Positions 1-5,993 of a stretch of 5,993 bases of DNA are shown here, piece by piece. The stretch covers positions 1-5,993 of the forward strand of contig CATKZA010000123.1 of the NCBI GenBank assembly GCA_949841235.1. Direction: 5' to 3'. Numbering within the stretch: the first letter of the stretch is position 1; each line of letters opens with the position of its first letter. Origin of the DNA: an uncultured Clostridiaceae bacterium. Lineage in GTDB: Bacteria > Bacillota > Clostridia > Lachnospirales > Lachnospiraceae. A model generated the notes under the pieces. The model searched no databases and was not told the DNA's origin. It was given only the letters and a program-made list of their open reading frames with translations. Made by a program: the position numbers and the translations under genes.

Positions 1-2150
1 GAACGGAACTTGCCATTTCCGAGTCCCAGGAGCGCATGGCTGTGGTGGTTGATCAGAAGGATGTGGACAAGATGCTTGCCTTCGCCCGGGAGGAGAATCT
101 GGAGGCTGTGGCCGTGGCGGAAGTGACAGAGGAGCCAAGGCTGGTGCTTTCCTGGAGGGGGAAGGTGATCGTGGATATCTCCAGGGCTTTCCTGGACACC
201 AATGGCGCCCATCAGGAGACGGACGTGACAGTGACCATGCCGGCGCAGGATAAGAATTATTTTGAACAGAAGAGGGACACTTCCGATGTGAGGAAGGCAT
301 GGCTGGATACTTTGCATGATTTGAATGTATGCTCTCAGAAGGGATTGGTGGAGATGTTTGACAGTTCCATCGGTGCCTCTACGGTGACCATGCCCTACGG
401 CGGGAAGAGGCAGCTGACGCCGATTCAGACCATGATTGCGAAACTTCCGGTATTGTCTGGCAAATGCGATACCGTGACCATGATGAGTTATGGTATGGAC
501 CCCTATCTCACCAGCTGGAGCCCATACCACGGGGCAGTGTATGCGGTGATTTCCTCCGTGGCAAAGATCGTGGCCTCCGGCGGAGATTTTCGAAAGATTC
601 GCTTCACCTTCCAGGAGTATTTCCGCCGTCTGGGGACGGATTCCAGACGCTGGGGCGAGCCGATGGCGGCACTCTTGGGCGCCTATGATGCCCAGATGAA
701 GCTGGGGCTTCCCTCCATCGGAGGAAAGGACAGCATGTCCGGCACCTTTGACGATATCGACGTGCCGCCTACCCTCTGCTCCTTTGCCGTAGATATCGGG
801 AAACAGCAGGATGTGGTGACGCCGGAACTGAAGAAGGCTGGCAATGTGCTGGTGAAGTTTGATATTGCCAGGGATGCCTATGATTTGCCGGATTATTCCC
901 GGCTGATGGCTCTCTATGATCAGATTGCCAAGATGATTCAGGGCAAGGTGCTGGCATCTGCCTATGCGGTGGGCTTCGGCGGCATCTGCGAGGCGGTGAG
1001 CAAGATGGCCTTCGGCAATGGCTTGGGCGTGGCGGTGGATGCATCCGTGACCAAGGATGCCCTCTTTGCCAAGGACTATGGCTCCATCGTTGCGGAGGTC
1101 TCTCCAGAGAAATTGTCAGAAATCACGGCAGAATATGTACAGATTGGCCGGGTGACGGAGAAGGCTGCGTTTGCCTATGGCGATGTGGTTATCTCGTTGG
1201 AGGAGGCTCTGGAGCAGTGGACAAGTCGCTTGGAGAAGGTGTTCCCCACCCGTTCCGGCGTGGAGAATAAGACCTTGGAAGACAGGCTCTATGATACGGA
1301 GGCTGTGGATGGCAAGAAGAGGGTATATGTGGCGAAGAATAAAGTTGCCCGCCCCAAGGTGTTCATTCCGGTATTTCCGGGGACGAACTGCGAGTATGAT
1401 ACGGCTAAGGCATTTGAGGCTGCCGGGGCGGAGGTGAAGACCCTGGTCTTTAAGAATATGTCGGAAAGCCAGATCGTGGAGTCGGTGGATGCCTTTGCAG
1501 AGGCTATCAGGGAATCCCAGATTCTCATGTTCTCCGGGGGATTTAGCGCCGGGGATGAGCCGGATGGCTCGGCCAAGTTCATTGCCTCTATTTTCCGCAA
1601 TCCTAAGATGATGGATGCGGTGCATGACTTGCTGCATCAGAGGGATGGCCTGACCCTTGGCATCTGCAATGGATTCCAGACATTGATCAAATTGGGGCTG
1701 GTGCCATATGGTGAAATCAAGCCCCAGAAGGCTGATGCCCCCACTCTGACCACCAATAGCATCGGAAGGCATATTTCCAAGTCTGTCTACACCAAGGTAT
1801 GTACCAATAAGTCTCCTTGGCTCATGGAAGCGGAATTGGGAGGGGTGTATGTCATTCCTGCCTCCCATGGGGAGGGGAGGTTCGTGGCTCCAGAGAGCGT
1901 GATCGAAGAGCTATTTGCCAATGGGCAGGTGGCTACCCGCTATGTGGATCTGGACGGGAACCCCACCATGGATGAGGATTTCAATCCCAATGCCTCCTAT
2001 GCCGCCATTGAGGGGATTACCAGCCCTGACGGCCGCGTGCTTGGCAAGATGGCTCACTCTGAGCGCATCGGGGATGGTGTTGCCACGAATATTTATGGTC
2101 AGCAGAACCAGCGGATTTTCGCATCTGGAGTCAATTATTTTAAAGGTTGA
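1..2150 (+). CDS. purL: Phosphoribosylformylglycinamidine synthase, clostridial single-chain type (5' partial)
   Basis: This enzyme converts FGAR, ATP and glutamine to FGAM in the cytoplasm, step 4 of de novo purine synthesis. The reading frame is open from base 3 and begins TELAISESQERMAVVV, a conserved PurL block, so the ATG at 36 is internal and the real start is upstream. Numbering from that Met, residues about 95-250 form the second AIRS-like domain, with GGKDSMSG at 229-236. Residues about 265-400 form its C-terminal half, with the GFGGICEAVSKMAFGNGLG block near 313-331. Residues about 438-700 are the fused class-I glutamine amidotransferase: PGTNCEYD at 448-455, nucleophile Cys544 in GICNGFQ, and His611 and Glu613 in SHGEGRF. 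The catalytic triad is intact. About 715 residues are visible; the single-chain family runs to about 1,200-1,250, so roughly 500 N-terminal residues are missing. The order AIRS then amidotransferase on one chain excludes the small PurL/PurQ/PurS type. No frameshift is seen. Confidence 0.97.
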   Translation, partial: TELAISESQERMAVVVDQKDVDKMLAFAREENLEAVAVAEVTEEPRLVLSWRGKVIVDISRAFLDTNGAHQETDVTVTMPAQDKNYFEQKRDTSDVRKAWLDTLHDLNVCSQKGLVEMFDSSIGASTVTMPYGGKRQLTPIQTMIAKLPVLSGKCDTVTMMSYGMDPYLTSWSPYHGAVYAVISSVAKIVASGGDFRKIRFTFQEYFRRLGTDSRRWGEPMAALLGAYDAQMKLGLPSIGGKDSMSGTFDDIDVPPTLCSFAVDIGKQQDVVTPELKKAGNVLVKFDIARDAYDLPDYSRLMALYDQIAKMIQGKVLASAYAVGFGGICEAVSKMAFGNGLGVAVDASVTKDALFAKDYGSIVAEVSPEKLSEITAEYVQIGRVTEKAAFAYGDVVISLEEALEQWTSRLEKVFPTRSGVENKTLEDRLYDTEAVDGKKRVYVAKNKVARPKVFIPVFPGTNCEYDTAKAFEAAGAEVKTLVFKNMSESQIVESVDAFAEAIRESQILMFSGGFSAGDEPDGSAKFIASIFRNPKMMDAVHDLLHQRDGLTLGICNGFQTLIKLGLVPYGEIKPQKADAPTLTTNSIGRHISKSVYTKVCTNKSPWLMEAELGGVYVIPASHGEGRFVAPESVIEELFANGQVATRYVDLDGNPTMDEDFNPNASYAAIEGITSPDGRVLGKMAHSERIGDGVATNIYGQQNQRIFASGVNYFKG

Positions 2151-2181
2151 GAAAGTGATGCAGACAATGCAGATAAGAAAC

Positions 2182-2186
2182 AGGAG
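2182..2186 (+). promoter_or_regulatory. Ribosome binding site for the 496-residue membrane protein
   Basis: AGGAG lies 8 bases before the ATG at 2195, which is good spacing. It favours that start over the in-frame ATG at 2201 (14 bases away). The ATG at 2191 is in another frame that closes at 2307. The 44-base gap after purL holds this site and no hairpin with a T-run, so read-through from purL is possible. Confidence 0.7.
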
Positions 2187-2194
2187 AAGGATGG

Positions 2195-3685
2195 ATGGCT
2201 ATGAAAGTGAAAAAGATATGTTACCAAGGATTATACTGCGTTTTTATTTTTGCCTTTGCCCTAGTACTGGGAAAGGTTTTGTTCGGGGATGTGGTTCACG
2301 GCCATAATACCATCACCCTTCTCTTCTATATGGCGCTGGGCGTAGGAGCGATGCTCCTCGCCTATCGCCTGTTGGGAAAATACCATGATTTCATAGAAAG
2401 ATATGATAAAATCATTCTTATCGCATTTCTCTTGATTTATGGAATCATTCTTCTTGTGAATGGCTTTGCCCTGCGGTTTACGCCGACATTTGACATGGAT
2501 GCGGTGTATGGCGGGGCAGTTCAGTGGGTGAAGGAGGGCTCTTTTTCAAATTATTACGAGTATTATGGGTATTTTCCAAATAACCTGGGGGCGATGACAG
2601 TGCTGCACGCTGTCTTTTCTCTAGCCTCTCTTTTTGGGATATCCGATTTCTTTGCCGTGGGAATCGTGTTTAATTCCCTGCTGATTACGTTCACGGTGCT
2701 GGTGGTGTTCCTGGTCTGCAAGAAGCTGCGGGGCAGCGTGGGCGGCGTGCTGGCATTGGTTTTTTTTCTGCTTTGCGTGCCATTTTCCTTTATGGGGGCG
2801 GCTTTTTACACAGACTCCCTCTCCCTGCTCTTTCCAGTCCTGTTTTATTACCTGTATTTGCACTACAAGGAACAGGAGACATGGAAAATGCGGCTGGTAT
2901 TTGCCATTGCCATGGCTGCGGCATTGACTTTGGGGATGATGATTAAGTTTACGGTGCTGATTATGCTGGTGGCGGTATTGATTGACGGGCTACTCTGCCT
3001 GCATTGGAAGAAGGTGTGCCTCATGGCTGGCTGCTCTATTTTCCTGGCGGTTGCCGTATTCGGCATCCGGGATGCGGTTCTGTACCATGGGCATTTGGAC
3101 AGGGAGCAATCTCGGGAATTGAAAACGCCTTATCTGCACTGGGTTATGATGGGAATGCAAAATAGCGGATATTACAATCCGGAAGATTATGAGTACACCA
3201 GGTCATACTCTTCGGAGGAGAGAAGCGGGGCGTGCCTTTCTAAAATCAAGGAGCGGGTGCATGACATGGGCATTAGCGGAATGACGGGGCTTTTTATGAA
3301 TAAAATCCTCGTATGCTTTGGCGATGGAACTTTTGCCCTCTCAGACTTTCTGGACGATTCGCCGAAAAAGGAATCGTGGCTGCACAAATATATTCTCTAT
3401 GATGGAAAGAAATATTCTTCCTATCTTCACTTTTCCACGGGCATGCTCCTGATGGTTTATTTTTTCATGCTCACCGGGGCAGTAGGATGTCTGCGGGGCA
3501 GCATGGATGGGGGAGGATGGGAGATTCTGGCACCCAGGCTGGCCTGTCTGGGCATCCTGTCCTTTTTGATGCTGTGGGAGACCAGTGGCAGGTACTTTAC
3601 AAATTTTGTTCCGCTCATGCTTGTCTGCGGGGTTCTGACCTTTGGAAGGGAGTCTAAGGCTGAAAGTGTCGAAACGGATAGGTGA
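2195..3685 (+). CDS. Polytopic membrane protein, probable GT-C fold glycosyltransferase
   Basis: The protein has 496 residues and about 12-14 hydrophobic segments, including about 12-30, 40-60, 73-94, 152-175, 182-203, 207-224, 231-268, 275-292, 413-434, 446-464 and 470-484. After the third segment comes a polar loop with TFDMDAVY (Asp100 and Asp102), then a Tyr-rich stretch and YFPNNLG (125-132). An acidic pair in the first large outside loop is typical of GT-C transferases, which use polyprenyl-phosphate sugars at the outer membrane face. A second large polar loop (about 293-410) carries TPYLHWVMMGMQNSGYYNPED (starting at 311). Near the C-terminus WETSGRY (461-467) precedes the last hydrophobic segment; an E..RY motif there is common in Firmicutes relatives as I recall them. 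There is no signal peptide or soluble catalytic domain. The gene follows purL by 44 bases and precedes another GT-C-like gene, suggesting envelope glycan assembly. Donor and acceptor are unknown. The gene is certain; the enzyme class is a family-level inference, and a polymer transporter or polymerase is the main alternative. Confidence 0.75.
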   Translation: MAMKVKKICYQGLYCVFIFAFALVLGKVLFGDVVHGHNTITLLFYMALGVGAMLLAYRLLGKYHDFIERYDKIILIAFLLIYGIILLVNGFALRFTPTFDMDAVYGGAVQWVKEGSFSNYYEYYGYFPNNLGAMTVLHAVFSLASLFGISDFFAVGIVFNSLLITFTVLVVFLVCKKLRGSVGGVLALVFFLLCVPFSFMGAAFYTDSLSLLFPVLFYYLYLHYKEQETWKMRLVFAIAMAAALTLGMMIKFTVLIMLVAVLIDGLLCLHWKKVCLMAGCSIFLAVAVFGIRDAVLYHGHLDREQSRELKTPYLHWVMMGMQNSGYYNPEDYEYTRSYSSEERSGACLSKIKERVHDMGISGMTGLFMNKILVCFGDGTFALSDFLDDSPKKESWLHKYILYDGKKYSSYLHFSTGMLLMVYFFMLTGAVGCLRGSMDGGGWEILAPRLACLGILSFLMLWETSGRYFTNFVPLMLVCGVLTFGRESKAESVETDR

Positions 3686-3767
3686 CAGAAAGATTGCAGG
3701 ACACATGCTGCCGCTTCTGCCAATGGGGGCAAGAAGGCGCAGGGCAATTTAGAAATGGGGGTTTGTG
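3686..3767 (+). other. Short intergenic gap, no terminator seen
   Basis: These 82 bases separate the two membrane-protein genes. The only self-complementarity found is very short (TGCC/GGCA near 3719-3731), with no T-run, so there is no support for a terminator. No convincing -35/-10 pair was seen. Co-transcription of the two genes is therefore the simplest reading. Confidence 0.5.
3757..3761 (+). promoter_or_regulatory. Atypical G-run ribosome binding site for the 706-residue membrane protein
   Basis: GGGGG sits 6 bases before the ATG at 3768 and only 3 before the GTG at 3765. The spacing makes the ATG the better start. An in-frame TAG at 3750-3752 blocks any earlier start. The site lacks the usual central A of GGAGG, so initiation may be weak or may depend on translation of the gene before it. 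Confidence 0.45.
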
Positions 3768-5888
3768 ATGTTTGAAGGTAGTCTGGCGGGCGATTTGGTG
3801 GCAATCATCTTCTATCTTTTCTTTCAGGTGACCGGCATCTGGGTGATGAGCCGTATTCTTGCAGGGGAGAGATTCAGCGCGGCATTCCGCTGCCTGATTG
3901 GAAGCGTTGGGGGAACCCTTGCTTTCCAGTGGTTTCCCATTCTCTTTGCCTTTTTCTTGGACTTTACTGTGGCAGCCCATCTGTCAGGGGCAGTGTTGCA
4001 GATCCTTTTGTGTCTGGCGGTGTGGTACAAGACCGAGAGGAGCGGGGAGGCATCCCCCTATCGGAGAAAGGAGGAGTGGCTTCGCCTGGCAAAGGAGAAT
4101 CCCTGCCTTTTTCTGATAGTGCTGGCAGTTCTCTTTTTTGCCTACTGCCTGGCAACCCACACCATTCCTCTGGCAGGTGATGGAAGCATGCATACCGGGC
4201 AGGGAACCTATGGCGATATGAACATGCATCTGGGATTTATCACCAGCATTGCCAACCAGAGAATTTTTCCGCCGGAATATTCCATCTGCCCCGGCCATAA
4301 GCTGTCCTATCCCTTCTTGTGCGACAGCATCAGTTCCAGCCTGTATATTTGGGGGGCTTCCCTGCGAACGGCGTATATTTTTCCCATGCTGGTGGCTCTC
4401 TGCCAGGTGATGGCAGGATTTTACTGCTTCATAAAATATTGGCTGGGGCGTTCTTCCTCTGCCCTAGTTGCCTGGGTGCTGTTTTTTCTGAACGGCGGGC
4501 TGGGCTTTGTTTATTTTACCAGCGCAGAGACTTTGTCCAGGAATTTTACAGAGTTTTATTTCACCCCCACCAGCCTGGGGGATAAAAATATGCGCTGGGC
4601 CCAGATTTTAGTAAATATGCTGATCCCCCAGCGGGCCACGCTCTTTGGCTGGGCAGTTCTATTTCCCCTGCTGGCCCTCCTGCTCTGTGCTGTCAGGAGG
4701 AAGAGTCGCCGGTGCTTTGCTCTGGCAGGCATCTTCGCCGGCGCCCTGCCCATGATTCACACCCATTCCTTCCTTGCTCTTGGCATGGTGTGCGCCATGT
4801 GGCTTCTTTACGACTGCAAGAGGCTCTGGGGAGGGAGCAAGGGGAAGGGAATTTGGCTGCGGGCGGCTCTTCCGGCGGGGATTTTGCTATTCAGCGTGCT
4901 CCAGTGGGTGAATCGGAAGGAGGAGCTGATCAAGAAAAACGGACTGCTCATTCTCGGCGTGGGCATCGGTCTTCTGGCGGCATATATCGCCCTTCATATT
5001 GTGAAGGTGTTTCTGGCTGGAGGATGGAAAGGGCTTTTGGGGACCTGGGGGATGCTTCTTGCCATTGTTCTCCTTCTGGCCATACCCCAGCTCCTTTTCT
5101 GGACTTTCGGCCAGGCAGGAACGGAGGGATTTGTGCGGGGGCATTTTAACTGGTCCAATACCGGGAATCAATATCTCTGGTTCTACCTGAAAAATATCGG
5201 ACTGGCATTTGCCCTGTACGTTCCGGCTTATTTTCTGGCAGAGAAGAGGGATCTCCAGATTGCATCCCCTTTGCTTCTCATCTGGTTCGTGGCGGAACTG
5301 GTGGTGTTCCAGCCAAATGAATACGATAATAACAAGCTTCTCTTTGTAGGCTATGTCTTTATGTGCGGGCTGGGGGCGGATTTCCTGGTGTCTCTTTTCT
5401 CACGGAAATGGCCTATGGTATGGAAGGTTGGCGCAGGTGCGGCATTGGCCTTTGTGGCATTGGTGTCCGCTGGGCTGACCATGGGCCGGGAATGGGTGTC
5501 CGACTATGAATTGTACTCGGCGGACAGTGTGGAGGCTTGCCGCTATATCCAGGAGATGACGGAGCCGGGAGATGTGATTCTTACCGGTACCCACCATAAC
5601 AATGCGGTGGCTTCTCTGACGGGGCGAAACATCGTGTGCGGGGCGGGAACTTTCCTATACGCCCATGGGCTGGATTACGGGCAGCGGGAGAGCGACATTC
5701 CTTTGATGTATCAGGATCCTGTGGGCAATGTTGATCTGTTTCGGAAATATGGCGTGAAATATGTCTATGTCAGCGGCATAGAGCGGGGGTCTTATGCGGT
5801 GAACGACCAGGGGCTTGAGGAGATTGCCGACAGCATCTATTCGGAAGGCGGGGTTGTAATCTACCAAATGAAGGAAATGTCAAAATAA
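3768..5888 (+). CDS. Large polytopic membrane protein with C-terminal exposed domain, putative GT-C glycosyltransferase
   Basis: Starting at the ATG (GTG 3765 is the alternative), the protein has 706 residues. About 14-15 hydrophobic segments span residues 8-570, and a soluble domain follows at about 575-706. After the fourth segment a polar loop holds GDMNMH (Asp150, His154), FPPEYSICPG (167-176) and LSYPFLCDSISSSL (179-192). An Asp in this first outer loop is the expected GT-C catalytic position. Further conserved-looking motifs are IPQR (286-289), IHTHSF (330-335) and NEYDNNK (517-523). The C-terminal domain has HHNNAVASLTGR (609-620), KYGVKYVYVSG (660-670) and an adjacent IER (Glu672, Arg673). 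This set resembles the tail of uncharacterised large membrane proteins in the DUF2298-like group, which I recall only at family level. The protein is unlike its neighbour in length, motifs and tail, so the pair is not a recent duplication. It probably transfers a lipid-linked sugar, or modifies an envelope polymer, outside the membrane. The gene is certain; the biochemical role is unproven. Confidence 0.72.
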   Translation: MFEGSLAGDLVAIIFYLFFQVTGIWVMSRILAGERFSAAFRCLIGSVGGTLAFQWFPILFAFFLDFTVAAHLSGAVLQILLCLAVWYKTERSGEASPYRRKEEWLRLAKENPCLFLIVLAVLFFAYCLATHTIPLAGDGSMHTGQGTYGDMNMHLGFITSIANQRIFPPEYSICPGHKLSYPFLCDSISSSLYIWGASLRTAYIFPMLVALCQVMAGFYCFIKYWLGRSSSALVAWVLFFLNGGLGFVYFTSAETLSRNFTEFYFTPTSLGDKNMRWAQILVNMLIPQRATLFGWAVLFPLLALLLCAVRRKSRRCFALAGIFAGALPMIHTHSFLALGMVCAMWLLYDCKRLWGGSKGKGIWLRAALPAGILLFSVLQWVNRKEELIKKNGLLILGVGIGLLAAYIALHIVKVFLAGGWKGLLGTWGMLLAIVLLLAIPQLLFWTFGQAGTEGFVRGHFNWSNTGNQYLWFYLKNIGLAFALYVPAYFLAEKRDLQIASPLLLIWFVAELVVFQPNEYDNNKLLFVGYVFMCGLGADFLVSLFSRKWPMVWKVGAGAALAFVALVSAGLTMGREWVSDYELYSADSVEACRYIQEMTEPGDVILTGTHHNNAVASLTGRNIVCGAGTFLYAHGLDYGQRESDIPLMYQDPVGNVDLFRKYGVKYVYVSGIERGSYAVNDQGLEEIADSIYSEGGVVIYQMKEMSK

Positions 5889-5889
5889 A

Positions 5890-5912
5890 CTGTGAAACGT
5901 TACTATTCACGG
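5890..5912 (+). other. Small hairpin just after the stop codon
   Basis: CTGTGAA (5890-5896) pairs with TTCACGG (5906-5912), giving 7 pairs including one G-U, around a 9-base loop. It starts one base after the TAA at 5886-5888. No T-run follows it on the plus strand. Read on the minus strand it is followed by TTTATTTT, so it could also terminate a convergent gene, though one pair becomes an A-C mismatch there. Its right half overlaps the left arm of the longer hairpin at 5906-5987, so the two cannot form together. Confidence 0.45.
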
Positions 5913-5987
5913 CTATTTCTAGAAATAGACTAGAATCGTTGTGCTTGCACATAAGATTCTGGTTCTTTTCTAGAAATATGCTGTGGA
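5906..5987 (+). repeat. Long imperfect inverted repeat (31-bp hairpin)
   Basis: The left arm 5906-5937 pairs with the right arm 5955-5987 through 31 pairs. The only interruptions are single-base bulges at T5926, T5964 and T5979. Three pairs are G-U when read as plus-strand RNA (5907-5986, 5911-5982, 5931-5961) and there are no mismatches. The 17-base apical region contains its own TGTGC-TT-GCACA stem (5940-5951). Each arm contains TTTCTAGAAATA (5916-5927 and 5967-5978). The symmetry is read directly from the bases. Its nature is open: a small palindromic or MITE-like repeat, a strong terminator, or a regulatory RNA. The window ends six bases after the right arm, so flanking duplications cannot be judged. 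Confidence 0.8.
5930..5970 (+). terminator. Possible intrinsic terminator of the operon
   Basis: CTAGAATC (5930-5937) pairs with GATTCTGG (5955-5962) and encloses the TGTGC/GCACA stem. TTCTTTTC (5963-5970) follows directly as a U-rich stretch. The position, about 40 bases after the last stop codon, suits a terminator. Against it, the outer stem is AT-rich, the T-run is broken by C, and the same bases belong to the longer hairpin at 5906-5987. Confidence 0.4.
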
Positions 5988-5989
5988 GG
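5985..5989 (+). promoter_or_regulatory. Possible ribosome binding site of a gene beyond the window
   Basis: GGAGG ends four bases before the window edge. With normal spacing, a start codon would fall at about 5995-6000, outside the window. Bases 5985-5987 are paired in the long hairpin. There is no in-window proof of a gene, and the match could be chance. Confidence 0.25.
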
Positions 5990-5993
5990 CTGT

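Noticed and set aside
36..38. ATG at 36 as the start of purL
   Set aside because: The frame is open to the window edge and encodes the conserved ISESQER block before it, so this Met is internal.
1116..1868. 250-codon open frame on the minus strand inside purL
   Set aside because: It lies fully antisense to the conserved AIRS and amidotransferase region, and its translation has no recognisable domain. It is a codon-bias shadow.
2158..2173. Direct repeat of ATGCAGA separated by two bases
   Set aside because: Two 7-base copies in a purine-rich ribosome-binding region are easily due to chance.
1915..2307. 130-codon plus-strand frame bridging the end of purL and the start of the next gene
   Set aside because: It overlaps both well-supported genes out of frame, and its Met-, Trp- and Pro-rich translation shows no family features. 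The in-frame ATGs at 2158 and 2191 give only a short peptide.
3705..3752. 15-codon open frame (MLPLLPMGARRRRAI) between the two membrane-protein genes
   Set aside because: It has only a weak AGG upstream, no recognisable character and an arginine run that can arise by chance. There is no support for a leader peptide.
5945..5976. Promoter-like TTGCAC with TAGAAA downstream
   Set aside because: The 20-base spacer is too long for a good sigma-70/A promoter, and both boxes lie inside the long hairpin.
5889..5993. CRISPR array or tRNA in the non-coding tail
   Set aside because: There are only two copies of a 12-base palindrome without regular spacers, and no cloverleaf or tRNA arm sequences are seen.

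Overview
The window looks like chromosomal DNA from a Gram-positive Clostridia-type bacterium, perhaps Lachnospiraceae. This is inferred from three things: a single-chain, clostridial-type PurL; moderate GC with frequent AGG arginine codons; and two large multi-membrane proteins of a kind common in Firmicutes surface-glycan loci. I could not run a search, so the taxonomic call is an inference.

Layout, all on the plus strand: (1) 1-2150 is the 3' part of purL, the large subunit-fused phosphoribosylformylglycinamidine synthase, whose 5' end lies outside the window. (2) 2195-3685 is a complete gene for a 496-residue polytopic membrane protein with features of GT-C fold glycosyltransferases. (3) 3768-5888 is a complete gene for a 706-residue polytopic membrane protein with a probably extracytoplasmic C-terminal domain, again GT-C-like but from a clearly different family. 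(4) 5889-5993 is non-coding and unusually structured. The gaps between genes are short (44 and 82 bases) and hold no convincing terminator, so the three genes could be co-transcribed.

How the genes fit together: PurL is housekeeping (step 4 of de novo purine synthesis) and has no obvious link to the two genes that follow. The two membrane proteins probably act together or in parallel at the outer face of the membrane. The likely job is moving sugars from polyprenyl-phosphate carriers onto a cell-envelope acceptor. No sugar-activating, flippase or cytoplasmic glycosyltransferase gene is visible, so donor and acceptor cannot be named.

The most unexpected element is at the very end. A long hairpin (5906-5987) can form 31 base pairs with only three single-base bulges, and its apical loop contains a second small stem. 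Its outer strand covers a GGAGG ribosome-binding-like sequence at 5985-5989. A competing upstream hairpin (5890-5912) uses the same left-arm bases. This could be a terminator, a small repeat element or an RNA switch for a gene just beyond the window.
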